55,895 nucleotides of DNA from Duganella sacchari (GTDB taxonomy: Bacteria; Pseudomonadota; Gammaproteobacteria; Burkholderiales; Burkholderiaceae_D). The translations under genes and the position numbers were made by a program. Positions 1 through 8,320 of the stretch are shown one piece after another (within the stretch, counting starts at the first letter, position 1; each line of letters opens with the position of its first letter). The DNA lies in contig NZ_FRCX01000021.1 of the NCBI RefSeq assembly GCF_900143065.1, positions 1 to 55,895 on the forward strand, in the 5' to 3' direction. The notes beneath the pieces were generated by a model. The model was not told the origin of the DNA. It saw only the letters and a program-made list of their open reading frames with translations, and made no database searches.

Positions 1-147
1 GTTATCCCCCACTCCTGGGTACGTTCCGATATTTTACTCACCCGTTCGCCACTCGCCACCAGAGCAAGCTCCGTGCTGCCGTTCGACTTGCATGTGTAAG
101 GCATGCCGCCAGCGTTCAATCTGAGCCAGGATCAAACTCTTTAGTTT
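1..147 (-). rRNA. rrs: 16S ribosomal RNA, 5' end only (partial)
   Basis: The reverse complement carries the universal bacterial 16S start (AGAGTTTGATCCTGGCTCAG at about 121-140), followed by the first conserved helices and the V1 region, and runs off the left edge of the window. The V1 region and the AAAATATCGGAACGTACCC stretch are of Oxalobacteraceae type. The mature 5' end is placed about seven bases before AGAGTTTGAT by analogy with E. coli, so the boundary is good to a few bases. Confidence 0.97.
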
Positions 148-282
148 AATCTCTGTTTTATCACCATTGACAAAAATGGTTCGCTCACTCAAAATACTGA
201 CAGTATTACTACTGCTTATTTCTTGTTGAGCATTTAATGCTTTTTGTTGCAGCATCAAACGCCCACATTTATCGACTGTAAT

Positions 283-295
283 TTTTTAAAGATCA
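283..295 (-). promoter_or_regulatory. boxA-like antitermination element in the rRNA leader
   Basis: On the minus strand the leader contains TGATCTTTAAAAA, close to the rrn boxA consensus TGCTCTTTAACAA, about 140 bases before the mature 16S end. In rRNA operons this element recruits Nus factors to prevent premature termination. The assignment is by sequence resemblance and position. Confidence 0.7.
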
Positions 296-346
296 TTCTG
301 TACTGCGTTGCTGATAAAGCGTTTTGTTCATCAGCGAAGAGGCAAG

Positions 347-375
347 ATTATGAGGCGTTTCGTACATCTCGTCAA
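347..375 (-). promoter_or_regulatory. rRNA operon promoter P2
   Basis: Minus-strand -35 TTGACG (370-375) and -10 CATAAT (347-352) are separated by exactly 17 bases. It lies about 200 bases before the mature 16S end, downstream of a second promoter, matching the usual tandem P1/P2 layout of rRNA operons. Confidence 0.75.
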
Positions 376-433
376 GCTCTTCTTTTTCTTCGCTTCACTC
401 TGCATTTGCATGCTTCGTTTCGCGAGGGACCGA

Positions 434-462
434 ACTATAGCAACCCCTCCGCAGTTTGGCAA
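434..462 (-). promoter_or_regulatory. rRNA operon promoter P1
   Basis: Minus-strand -35 TTGCCA (457-462) and -10 TATAGT (434-439) have a 17-base spacer. This is the upstream, stronger-looking member of the tandem pair. The GC-rich stretch between the boxes (GGAGGGG) fits a stringently controlled promoter, but that regulation is inferred. The 150-575 stretch holds only these promoters, the leader, and the short upstream region of the divergent kinase gene. Confidence 0.8.
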
Positions 463-575
463 GTGCTTCCTTTTACTTTGCCGTCCAATCCCCGTTTTTT
501 GCAGACTGTCGCAATCGCATGGCGTCACCAGGCGATGATCGCTACACTTGCCTCATATTAAGATTGAAGGCTCAC

Positions 576-1922
576 ATGTTTCCCACGCCAAAAGTGCAAG
601 ACACCTTAAAAACCGCCGGCGGCTGGCTGCACCGGGGTTTTGACGCTACCGCCACCTGGGTTACCCAGCTGTCCTGGTGGAAGTTCCTGGTGTTTGCCGT
701 TCTGATGCTGATTGCCGGCTCCATCCTGCAAGATGAGCTGTTTTCGTCCAATCCAGCCCAGGATGACATCGATCGTGGCGATCGCATGGTCAAAGCCAAG
801 CGCAAAGGCGCTGACACCAATATCCTGATTGACGACAGCGGCATTCACTTCAACCCGCGCGGCAAGATCCGCAACAAGAATACCGAGGATAACAACGAGC
901 ACAGCACCGCTGCTCCGCCGGAAGCGCCGGAAGCGCCCGCCACGCCGGAGGCACCGGCAGCACCGGCAGCCCCTGCCGCACCAGCCGCCCCATCGGCAAA
1001 AGCCGGCAAGAGCGGTGCGGCCTCGGTGCCAGCCCTGCCCACCTTGCCTGGCGAGGAAGTCCACATTGACCTGCCGCCGCAAATTGGCGAAGAGCTGTCC
1101 AACGCCATTGAGGAAGCGGTGGATGATGCCGCCGAACAGAAGGTGGCCCGCTACCACGGCCAGGCTTCCACCTGGTTCAAGAGCTTCATCACCCTGCTGG
1201 TGCTGGCCCTGTTCGGCACCAAGGCGTTGATGGGTGGCAAAAAACGCGCCGAGGCCGAGACCCAGTCCGCCAACGCCGCCGCCGAGCGCGAATCCATGCA
1301 GCGCCAGCTCAGTGAAGCCAAGATGCAAATGATGCAAGCCCAGGTCGAGCCCCATTTCCTGTTCAACACGCTGGCGTCGGTCGAGCATCTGATCGAAACC
1401 GACCCGCCGCGCGCCTCCGCTATGCAGCGTAGCCTGATCAAATACCTGCGTGCAGTGCTGCCGCAAATGCGCGACAGCTCGCTGATCACCAACCTTGGGC
1501 GCGAAGCCGATATGGTGCTGGCCTACCTCAACCTGCTGAAAATGCGGATGGAAGAACGCCTCACCGTGGACTTTGACGTCTCCGATGGCCTGCGCACCGC
1601 CGCCTTCCCGCCCATGATGCTGCAGTCCATGGTGGAAAACGCCATCAAGCACGGCCTCGAGGGCAAACCGGAAGGCGGCACGCTGAAAGTGCGCGCCGAC
1701 GTCGCCCACAACAAGCTGCGTGTGATTGTCAGTGATACCGGCCTCGGCTTCGGCGCCAAGCCCAGCGACGGCACCGGCCTGGGTCTGACCAATATCCGCG
1801 AACGCCTGAAGCTGCTGCACGGCGACCAGGCGCAGTTGCTGATCGCCGCCAACAGCCCGAGCGGCGTGATCGTCACCATTGAAGTACCGTACCAGCTGGC
1901 CAAGGCCAATAACAGCAATTGA
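576..1922 (+). CDS. LytS-type sensor histidine kinase
   Basis: 448-residue membrane kinase of the LytS/YehU (His_kinase plus HATPase_c) class, expected to phosphorylate the LytTR regulator encoded just downstream. Two hydrophobic segments (about 33-51 and 202-220) bracket an extracytoplasmic region containing an Ala/Pro-rich low-complexity stretch (113-140, repeated PEAP/APAAP units). The phosphoacceptor His260 lies in QVEPHFLFNTL; the N-box is ENAIKHG (354-360), followed by DTGLGFG and GTGLGLTNIRER. ATG 576 is chosen because GAAGG lies 6 bases upstream; the frame is open further upstream but would run into the rRNA promoter region. The signal sensed is unknown. The alanine/proline stretch is probably a flexible spacer. 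Confidence 0.9.
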   Translation: MFPTPKVQDTLKTAGGWLHRGFDATATWVTQLSWWKFLVFAVLMLIAGSILQDELFSSNPAQDDIDRGDRMVKAKRKGADTNILIDDSGIHFNPRGKIRNKNTEDNNEHSTAAPPEAPEAPATPEAPAAPAAPAAPAAPSAKAGKSGAASVPALPTLPGEEVHIDLPPQIGEELSNAIEEAVDDAAEQKVARYHGQASTWFKSFITLLVLALFGTKALMGGKKRAEAETQSANAAAERESMQRQLSEAKMQMMQAQVEPHFLFNTLASVEHLIETDPPRASAMQRSLIKYLRAVLPQMRDSSLITNLGREADMVLAYLNLLKMRMEERLTVDFDVSDGLRTAAFPPMMLQSMVENAIKHGLEGKPEGGTLKVRADVAHNKLRVIVSDTGLGFGAKPSDGTGLGLTNIRERLKLLHGDQAQLLIAANSPSGVIVTIEVPYQLAKANNSN

Positions 1923-1938
1923 TTATTACGACGATTCG

Positions 1939-1974
1939 TTGAATAATTGATTGAATAACTGATTGAATAATTAA
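1939..1974. repeat. Three tandem 12-bp repeats between kinase and regulator genes
   Basis: Three contiguous 12-mers, TTGAATAATTGA, TTGAATAACTGA and TTGAATAATTAA, fill half of the 70-bp spacer between the LytS-type kinase and LytTR regulator genes. The block is strikingly AT-rich against its surroundings. It could be a slippage-prone spacer or a protein-binding array; the sequence alone does not decide. Confidence 0.85.
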
Positions 1975-1992
1975 TACGCACACCCGAGACCG

Positions 1993-2760
1993 ATGCCTAC
2001 AGCAATCATTGCAGATGACGAACGTTTAATGCGCGACCAGTTGCGCATGCGCCTGGGCCAGGTATGGCCTGAGCTGGACATTATTGGCGAAGCCAAAAAC
2101 GGCGACGAAGCCATCGACCTGGTCGACGAGCTCAAGCCCGACTTCACCTTCCTCGATATCCGCATGCCCGGCAAGACCGGCATGGAAGCGGCCGCCATCA
2201 TCGGCAACAAGAGCCAGATCGTGTTCGTCACCGCCTACGATGCCTACGCGGTGGAAGCCTTCGAACGGGGCGCAGTCGACTACGTGTTGAAACCGCCCGA
2301 GCAGGAGCGCCTGCAGGTGACGGTGGACCGCCTCAAAGGCCGCATGAACAAACCGGCCGCAGGCGCCGACATCAACGCCAGCGTCACCGCCATGCTGGCG
2401 CAGCTGACCGAGAAAATCGCCGCGCCAAAACCGGCGCACCTGCAATGGATACAGGCCAGCATCGGCCAGGACCTGCGCATGATTCCGGTCGAGGAGATCC
2501 TGTTCTTCCGCTCGGACGAAAAGTACACCTGCGTCCAGACCGAGAAATACGAGGCGCTGATCCGCAAGCCCGTGCGCGACCTCGCCGACGAGCTGGACCC
2601 GGCGCTGTTCTGGCAAATCCACCGCGCCACGCTGGTCAACGTCAACGCCATTGAAGGCGTGACGCGCGACATCCGCGGCCGTCACCTGGTGATGATCAAA
2701 GGCCGCCCGGAAAAGCTGGAAGTGAGCCGCAGCTTCCTGCATCTGTTCAAGCAGATGTAA
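1993..2760 (+). CDS. LytTR-family response regulator
   Basis: 255-residue cytoplasmic transcription regulator of the LytR/AlgR class. An N-terminal receiver domain (about 3-118) has the acidic pair D8/D9, the phosphoacceptor Asp55 in FLDIRMPG, and a Lys in VLKPP. The C-terminal LytTR DNA-binding domain (about 150-255) contains the typical IPVEEILFFRSDEKYTCV and FWQIHRATLVNVNAI stretches. It lies 70 bases after its likely cognate kinase and the two should form one transcript. No strong Shine-Dalgarno precedes the ATG (only CGAGAC nearby). Target genes cannot be read from the window. Confidence 0.92.
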   Translation: MPTAIIADDERLMRDQLRMRLGQVWPELDIIGEAKNGDEAIDLVDELKPDFTFLDIRMPGKTGMEAAAIIGNKSQIVFVTAYDAYAVEAFERGAVDYVLKPPEQERLQVTVDRLKGRMNKPAAGADINASVTAMLAQLTEKIAAPKPAHLQWIQASIGQDLRMIPVEEILFFRSDEKYTCVQTEKYEALIRKPVRDLADELDPALFWQIHRATLVNVNAIEGVTRDIRGRHLVMIKGRPEKLEVSRSFLHLFKQM

Positions 2761-2841
2761 CTGCGGCACATCAAACCTGCTCCACCCAGCCTGATTTAGT
2801 GTGACTCCTCGCGGCCGATTTCCGGCCGCAGGGAGATCCAC

Positions 2842-3600
2842 ATGCGCCCTACCCGTGCCCTGTTGTTGCTCGCCGCCATCGCGGCAACCGGCCGCCTGTG
2901 CTGGCGCCTCGGCCACGAGCGCGCCTCCCCCGCTACCGAACAATCCTATGCCGAGCTGCGCGAGCTATCCGCCGCGCTGCAAACCATCCGCGAAGAAGAA
3001 CGCAAGCACATCGCACGCGAACTGCACGACGATCTGGGCCAGCTGCTGGCCACCCTGCGCGGTGATCTGGCCCTGCTGCAACGCCAGGGCAATAATCACG
3101 CGGCCACGCGCAAGCTGCAGGCCGGCATGGATGAGCTATTGATGTCCGCCATCACCTCGCTGCGGCGCATTGCCAGCAACTTGCGACCACGGGCGCTGGA
3201 TGAGGGAGGGTTGTATTTTGCGCTGCACAGCCTGCGCCATGAATTTGTCGCGCGCCACGGCATCAGCTGCACGCTCAGCGCCAACGAAGGGGATTTGATA
3301 CTCGATGATGCCTACAGCACGGCCATCTTCCGCATCGTGCAGGAAGCGCTGACCAACATCACACGCCACGCTGAAGCGCGCACGGTGAGGCTGTCGCTGT
3401 ACCGCAAGGACGACGCCCTGCACATCTCGATCCATGACGACGGTCGCGGCATCGCCGAAAAGGACATGGACAAAGCCTCGTCCTTCGGCCTGATCGGGAT
3501 GCGCGAGCGCGTCTGGGCACTGCATGGCGATATCGCCATCGTCAACGACGGCGGCACGCGCATCATGATACGCCTGCCGCTGCCGCCAGATACAGCTTAG
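2842..3600 (+). CDS. NarL-type sensor histidine kinase without an adjacent regulator
   Basis: 252-residue kinase with one N-terminal hydrophobic segment (about 5-19), a HisKA_3 dimerisation domain with phosphoacceptor His62 in IARELHDDLGQ, and a HATPase_c domain (N-box QEALTNITRHA, G-boxes DDGRGIA and FGLIGMRERV). This is the NarX/DegS-like class, which normally pairs with LuxR/NarL-type regulators, but the gene before it encodes a LytTR regulator and none of the NarL type is nearby. ATG 2842 has GGGAG upstream. A perfect 7-bp hairpin (2811-2829, GCGGCCG arms) sits just before the ribosome site and has no U-run, so it may affect translation rather than termination. It overlaps the porin gene by four bases at the stop codons. 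Confidence 0.85.
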   Translation: MRPTRALLLLAAIAATGRLCWRLGHERASPATEQSYAELRELSAALQTIREEERKHIARELHDDLGQLLATLRGDLALLQRQGNNHAATRKLQAGMDELLMSAITSLRRIASNLRPRALDEGGLYFALHSLRHEFVARHGISCTLSANEGDLILDDAYSTAIFRIVQEALTNITRHAEARTVRLSLYRKDDALHISIHDDGRGIAEKDMDKASSFGLIGMRERVWALHGDIAIVNDGGTRIMIRLPLPPDTA

Positions 3601-4682
3601 AACGCGTGACGGAAGCCGACGTTGAAGGCTTTGTCGCCGCTACCAGCTTCGTTGTTGTTACCAACGGTGTAGCCAGCGCCGTTCTTGTTCTTGATCTTGG
3701 CGTAGGCCAGGTACACACCAGTACGCTTCGACAGCGAGTACAGGTAGCCCAGTGCCCACTGATCGGCGTCCTGGTTGTTGACGGTCTTGTCGTTCTTGCG
3801 GATGTACGAAGCCATGATCGAACCGTTGCCAACTGGTACGGTGGCGCCGATCAGCACGTCATTACTGTCCAGGCTAGGCTTCGGCGCTACGGTGTAGCCG
3901 TAGGCGTTGGCGACCGGGATCTGGGCGCTGTTCACGCCTTTGTCTGCGCTGAAAGCGAAGAAGGCTTTCACAACCTGGAAGTCGTAGTTGATCGCGAACA
4001 TGGTGTTGCGGCCGGTATCCTGCAGCTTGGCTGGGGTGGCGCCGACAGCAGCGGTGTCGTTGTTCTTGTTGTTGTACACCAGGCGCGCGTTCAGCGGGCC
4101 TTGGGCGTAGTTCAGGCCCAGACCGAATTGACGGCCGGCGGTGGCGCTGCCAGCCTGCTCGCCCAGCGAGTACAGCACGTCGCCGCTGAAGCCTTCCACG
4201 GTTGGGGTCGAGTACACCAGCGCGTTGCTCGCGCGGGTGTTGGCGCCAGCCGATGGGAACAGATTTTTGATCGAACCAGCGTAGCCGGCGCCGAACGGGT
4301 CAGCCACCTGGCTTTGTGCCAGGTACAGCGGGGTGTACTGACGGCCGATGGTCAGCTGACCGGCTTCTTTGCTCTTCAGGCCAACGAAGGCCTGACGGTT
4401 GAACAGGGTGCCGGCGCTGTCGATGGTGCCGTCGTCCGCTTTGAAGCCGGCTTCCAGCTGGAAGATCGCCGACAGGCCATTGCCCAGGTCTTCGGTACCG
4501 CGGAAGCCCAGACGGGACTGGCCGCCGATACCGCTGGTCACTTTGGTGACGGAACCGGCAGCACCGCCGCGCTCGCCAACGATACCGGCATCCACCAGGC
4601 CGTAGATCGTCACGTTCGATTGAGCTTGAGCTTGTGCAGCGAAGCCGCCGATGATCATTGCTGCCAGAGTAAGTTTTTTCAC
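3597..4682 (-). CDS. Gram-negative general porin (betaproteobacterial OmpC/Omp32-like)
   Basis: 361-residue outer-membrane beta-barrel porin. A classic signal peptide (Lys-Lys, hydrophobic core, cleavage after AQAQA, about residue 20) is followed by the mature start QSNVTIYGLVDAG, which is diagnostic for the Burkholderiales porin family. RLGFRGTEDLGNGL near residue 60 and the terminal FRHAF, ending in aromatic Phe for BAM-dependent assembly, support this. The start is taken as GTG 4682 because it directly precedes the signal peptide; an in-frame ATG further upstream would add an implausible N-terminus. It forms trimeric, usually anion-preferring channels in relatives. The gene after it ends on the opposite strand with a four-base overlap. 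Confidence 0.94.
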   Translation of the reverse strand: MKKLTLAAMIIGGFAAQAQAQSNVTIYGLVDAGIVGERGGAAGSVTKVTSGIGGQSRLGFRGTEDLGNGLSAIFQLEAGFKADDGTIDSAGTLFNRQAFVGLKSKEAGQLTIGRQYTPLYLAQSQVADPFGAGYAGSIKNLFPSAGANTRASNALVYSTPTVEGFSGDVLYSLGEQAGSATAGRQFGLGLNYAQGPLNARLVYNNKNNDTAAVGATPAKLQDTGRNTMFAINYDFQVVKAFFAFSADKGVNSAQIPVANAYGYTVAPKPSLDSNDVLIGATVPVGNGSIMASYIRKNDKTVNNQDADQWALGYLYSLSKRTGVYLAYAKIKNKNGAGYTVGNNNEAGSGDKAFNVGFRHAF

Positions 4683-4806
4683 TTGATGTTCTCTACTTGA
4701 GGTTGAAAGAAAAACTGCAGTATTGAATTCCACGGCCGAGATCATGCCTATCAATTACTTCAACAATGTGACAATCACCATTTGTTGTAAATCAACATCA
4801 CAAGTG

Positions 4807-4833
4807 AAAAAAAAGCCGCTGGCAGCGGCTTTT
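4807..4833 (-). terminator. Rho-independent terminator after the methyltransferase gene
   Basis: Perfect inverted repeat, 11-base arms AAAAGCCGCTG/CAGCGGCTTTT with a single central base, followed on the minus strand by an eight-base T-run. It lies 25 bases beyond the methyltransferase stop and separates that unit from the porin gene, so the porin needs its own promoter in 4683-4806; I find no convincing one. Confidence 0.88.
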
Positions 4834-4857
4834 GATGAACCGGCTTACTGAACCGCG

Positions 4858-5508
4858 TTATTTCAGGCGGCAGCTCAGCAGGAAATAGTGCTCCATGCGC
4901 TCGATCTTGATCTGGCGCGCACGGTCGGCAAAGCGCTTGCGCAAGGTACTATCGGTCAAATAGTTGGTCATGATTTCATAGCGTTCGCCATCATCGGCGG
5001 TGACGATCTGATACGTATTGCCGTCCGCATCGGTGCGGGCGATGACCACCTCGCCGTCGATCTGCGACTCGTCCAGCACCACCAGCAGGATATCCTTGCC
5101 CAGCTTGGCGCGCAGGGTTTTCAGGTATTTTTCCTGCTGCTCACGGCGCACGTGGCGCCACAGATTGCCAATAAACACCGCCGTGTACTGGCCTTGCAGG
5201 CCCTCCGGCAGGTCAAACGCATCCATGACGCCAAACGTCACGATGTCCTCGTCAAGGCCACGGGTTTCGGCCAGGTCGATCATTTCCTGCAGAATATCCG
5301 TCGCATAGACCGACTCCGCCGTTTCCGCGATCAGGTCGGTCCAGTACGCGGTGCCACAGCCCAGTTCCAGCACTTTATGGCCGGTGAACAGTTCTGCCAC
5401 CATTTCCTGCAAATCGTCCAGATCGTCGAAACGCTCTTCATTGGCGTAGACCTGGTCATAGTTATCCGCGTTGACGGCGTAATATTGGGTCAACTGGTTG
5501 GTAATCAT
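4858..5508 (-). CDS. Class I SAM-dependent methyltransferase
   Basis: 216-residue cytoplasmic protein with a Rossmann-type methyltransferase fold. Motif I is KVLELGCGTAYWT (about 45-57), followed by an acidic residue after the second strand (YATDILQEM) and by VFIGNLWRHV in the motif III/IV region. The substrate is not evident. It starts 16 bases after the cysB stop on the same strand, so it is probably cotranscribed with cysB; whether its role relates to sulfur metabolism is unknown. The 4858 stop precedes a strong terminator. Confidence 0.85.
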   Translation of the reverse strand: MITNQLTQYYAVNADNYDQVYANEERFDDLDDLQEMVAELFTGHKVLELGCGTAYWTDLIAETAESVYATDILQEMIDLAETRGLDEDIVTFGVMDAFDLPEGLQGQYTAVFIGNLWRHVRREQQEKYLKTLRAKLGKDILLVVLDESQIDGEVVIARTDADGNTYQIVTADDGERYEIMTNYLTDSTLRKRFADRARQIKIERMEHYFLLSCRLK

Positions 5509-5524
5509 GATGATGCTTTCTTCT

Positions 5525-6466
5525 TTATAGTTCGTAGTTCTCTTTTTCGCCGCTCATGGCCTGTTCGATCAACTTGCGGTTGAGCGTCGGGGCCAGCAGT
5601 TCGATAAAGGTGTAGATATAGCTGCGCAGATAGGCGCCCTGCTTGACCGCCACCCGCGACACATTCATGCCGAACAGGTGGCCCACCGGGATGGCGCGCA
5701 GGTTTTTGTCGCGCTCGGCGTCAAAGGCCATCCCCGCTATGATACCAATCCCCATGCCCAGCTCCACATAAGTCTTGATGACATCGGCGTCGATGGCTTC
5801 CAGCAGCACGTCCAGCTTCAGGCCGCGCAGGGCAAACGCATGGTCGATCTTGCTGCGGCCGGCAAAGGCGCCATCATACGTGATGATCGGGAAAGCGGCG
5901 ATCTCTTCCAGCGTCGGCTGCTTGGTGCGCAGCAGCGCATGGTCGGGCGGCACCACCACCACGTGCTCCCATTGATAGCATGGCAATGTTACCAAGCCAT
6001 TCACGCCAGCAATCGATTCGGTGGCAATCGCCAGGTCGGCCTGATCACGCTGGACCATCTCGGCGATCTGCTGCGGATTGCCTTGCAATAAAGATAAGCG
6101 CACCTTGGGGAATTTGACCATGAAGGCCTGCACCACCTTCGGCAGCGTGTAGCGCGCCTGGGTATGTGTGGTGGCGATGGTAAAACTGCCGCTGTCCTGG
6201 GCCGCATATTCCTTGCCGATGCGCTTGAGGCTGTCGATCTCCTGCATAATCAATTCCACCGACTCCAGCACCAGCCGCCCCGGCTCGGTCAGGCCGCGGA
6301 TACGCTTGCCGTGGCGGGTGAAGATATCGACCCCCAGCTCCTCCTCCAGTTCGATAATCGCCTTGGACACGCCCGGCTGCGAGGTAAACAGCGCCTTGGC
6401 GGCGTCGGTCAGGTTGTAGTTCTGGCGTACTGCTTCGCGCACAAAGCGCAATTGATGAAGGTTCAT
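5525..6466 (-). CDS. cysB: LysR-type regulator CysB
   Basis: 313-residue LysR-family activator of sulfate assimilation. The N-terminal winged helix-turn-helix (1-60, MNLHQLRFVREAVRQNYNL then LFTSQPGVSKAIIELEEELG) and the effector domain with TTHTQARYTLP are characteristic of CysB/Cbl. CysB tetramers bind N-acetylserine or O-acetylserine and activate cys promoters under sulfur limitation. The gene is divergent from cysI across 153 bases containing direct repeats, the expected layout for a regulator and its target. Cbl is an alternative name; the position beside the cys operon favours CysB. Confidence 0.93.
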   Translation of the reverse strand: MNLHQLRFVREAVRQNYNLTDAAKALFTSQPGVSKAIIELEEELGVDIFTRHGKRIRGLTEPGRLVLESVELIMQEIDSLKRIGKEYAAQDSGSFTIATTHTQARYTLPKVVQAFMVKFPKVRLSLLQGNPQQIAEMVQRDQADLAIATESIAGVNGLVTLPCYQWEHVVVVPPDHALLRTKQPTLEEIAAFPIITYDGAFAGRSKIDHAFALRGLKLDVLLEAIDADVIKTYVELGMGIGIIAGMAFDAERDKNLRAIPVGHLFGMNVSRVAVKQGAYLRSYIYTFIELLAPTLNRKLIEQAMSGEKENYEL

Positions 6467-6518
6467 TGCAGGTCTTGGCCCATCTTAAAATTATTAGCGT
6501 CCATGCTTATGCCCAATC

Positions 6519-6565
6519 CTTATATAAGCAAATAAAGACTAAGTCGTATGGAATAAAGACGAAGT
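6519..6565. promoter_or_regulatory. Candidate CysB operator between cysB and cysI
   Basis: A 10-bp palindrome CTTATATAAG (6519-6528) is followed by two direct repeats, AATAAAGACTAAGT (6531-6544) and AATAAAGACGAAGT (6552-6565), identical at 13 of 14 positions and spaced 21 bp start to start, two helical turns. The position, 55-100 bp before the cysI start in an AT-rich divergent spacer, suits an activator site. Assignment to CysB is inferred from context. Confidence 0.55.
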
Positions 6566-6619
6566 TTATTACTATTAGCACCAGTTTGGGGAATCAGCGA
6601 CTATCCAGGAAGAATATAC

Positions 6620-8320
6620 ATGTATCAATACGACCAGTACGACCACCTCATCGTCCGCGAGCGCATCGCCCAGTACCGCGACCAGGTACGCCGCCGCCTG
6701 GCTGATGAGCTGACCGAAGCCGAATTCCTGCCGCTGCGCTTGCAGAACGGCTTGTACATGCAGCGTCACGCCTACATGCTGCGCATTGCCGTGCCGTACG
6801 GTCTGTTGGCATCCAAGCAAATGCGTATGTTCGCCCATATCGCCCGCAAGTACGACCGCGGCTATGGCCACTTCACCACCCGCCAAAACATCCAGTTTAA
6901 CTGGGTTGAACTGGAACAGACACCGGATATCCTGAGCGACCTGGCCTCGGTGGAGATGCACGCCATCCAGACTTCAGGCAACTGCATCCGCAACACCACC
7001 TCCGACCCGTATGCCGGCGTGGCCGCCGACGAGATCATCGATCCACGTCCGTATGCCGAAGTGCTGCGTCAATGGTCGACCTTCCACCCGGAGTTCATCG
7101 CCCTGCCGCGTAAATTCAAGGTCGCCATCAACGGCGCCGTGGAAGACCGCGCCGCGATCGCGATTCACGACATCGGCCTGACCGTGGTGCGCAACGACGC
7201 CGGTGAAATCGGCTTCAAGTTCATGGCCGGCGGCGGCATGGGCCGTACGCCCATCATCGGCAGCGTGATCCGCGAATTCCTGCCGTGGCAGCACCTGCTG
7301 ACCTACACCGAAGCCGTGATGCGCGTGTATAACCAGTACGGCCGCCGCGACAACAAGTACAAAGCCCGTATCAAGATCCTGCTGAAAGCCGTGGGCGTGG
7401 AAGAATTCACGCGCCAGGTGGAAGAAGAATGGGTCGATCTCAAGGACGGTCCGGAAACCCTGACCGTCGACGAGATGCAGCGCGTGATCGACTACTTCCA
7501 GCCGCCAGCCTACAAAGCGCCGGAAGACAGCGACGCCGCCCTGCAGGCGCAAGCCGCTGAGCACAAGGCCTTCGCCAACTGGTTGAAGCGCAACGTCAAG
7601 CCGCACAAGGTGCCGGGCTACGCCGCCGTGGTGCTGTCGCTGAAAAAGACCGGCGTGCCGCCGGGCGACGCCACCGCTGAACAGATGGACTTCATGGCCG
7701 ACCTGGCAGACCGCTACAGCTTTAACGAACTGCGCGTCACCCACGAACAGAACATCGTGCTGGCCGACGTCGAACAATCGCAGCTGTTCGCGCTGTGGCA
7801 GGAAGCCAAAGCCCATGGCCTGGCCACACCGAACATCGGCCTGCTGACCGACATGATCTGCTGCCCGGGCGGCGACTTCTGCTCGCTGGCCAACGCCAAG
7901 TCGCTGCCGATTGCGGCGGCCATCTCGGAGCGTTTCGATAACCTCGACTACCAGCATGACATCGGCGAGATCGAACTGAATATCTCCGGCTGCATCAACG
8001 CCTGCGGCCACCACCACGTCGGCAGCATCGGCGTGCTGGGCGTGGACAAGGACGGCAGCGAATGGTATCAGGTGTCGATCGGCGGCGCGCAAGGCAACAA
8101 CGCCGCCATCGGCAAGATCATCGGCCCATCGTTCTCCGCGCTGCAAATGCCGGAAGTGATCGACCGCCTGCTGCAGGTTTATCTGCGCGAGCGTTTTGAA
8201 GATGAATCGTTTGCCGCCTGTGTGCATCGCCTGGGCGTCGCACCATTCAAGGAATTTGTGTACGCCACGCCGATCGCTGAAAAAGGCGGCCGTCTGGTTG
8301 GAGAGGATGAATATGTCTGA
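6620..8320 (+). CDS. cysI: Nitrite/sulfite reductase hemoprotein, assimilatory
   Basis: 566-residue siroheme/[4Fe-4S] enzyme that reduces sulfite to sulfide with six electrons. It has the duplicated ferredoxin-like and sulfite-reductase halves; the cluster/siroheme cysteines are in CPGGDFC (about 414-420) and GCINACG (about 457-463), a C-X5-C plus C-X3-C arrangement. Nearby arginine-rich stretches, such as FTTRQNIQFNW, contact siroheme in this family. No flavoprotein partner (cysJ) is encoded here, so the electron donor is probably ferredoxin or another protein. The ribosome site AGGAAG precedes ATG 6620. It heads the cys operon and overlaps the next gene by 8 bases. Confidence 0.93.
   Translation: MYQYDQYDHLIVRERIAQYRDQVRRRLADELTEAEFLPLRLQNGLYMQRHAYMLRIAVPYGLLASKQMRMFAHIARKYDRGYGHFTTRQNIQFNWVELEQTPDILSDLASVEMHAIQTSGNCIRNTTSDPYAGVAADEIIDPRPYAEVLRQWSTFHPEFIALPRKFKVAINGAVEDRAAIAIHDIGLTVVRNDAGEIGFKFMAGGGMGRTPIIGSVIREFLPWQHLLTYTEAVMRVYNQYGRRDNKYKARIKILLKAVGVEEFTRQVEEEWVDLKDGPETLTVDEMQRVIDYFQPPAYKAPEDSDAALQAQAAEHKAFANWLKRNVKPHKVPGYAAVVLSLKKTGVPPGDATAEQMDFMADLADRYSFNELRVTHEQNIVLADVEQSQLFALWQEAKAHGLATPNIGLLTDMICCPGGDFCSLANAKSLPIAAAISERFDNLDYQHDIGEIELNISGCINACGHHHVGSIGVLGVDKDGSEWYQVSIGGAQGNNAAIGKIIGPSFSALQMPEVIDRLLQVYLRERFEDESFAACVHRLGVAPFKEFVYATPIAEKGGRLVGEDEYV

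Noticed and set aside
456..575. Upstream in-frame start for the first LytS kinase
   Set aside because: It would place 40 residues within the rRNA promoter region; ATG 576 has the ribosome site and begins the transmembrane region properly.
2811..2829. GC-rich hairpin between LytTR and the second kinase as a terminator
   Set aside because: Perfect arms but no U-run and it lies directly before the next gene's ribosome site.
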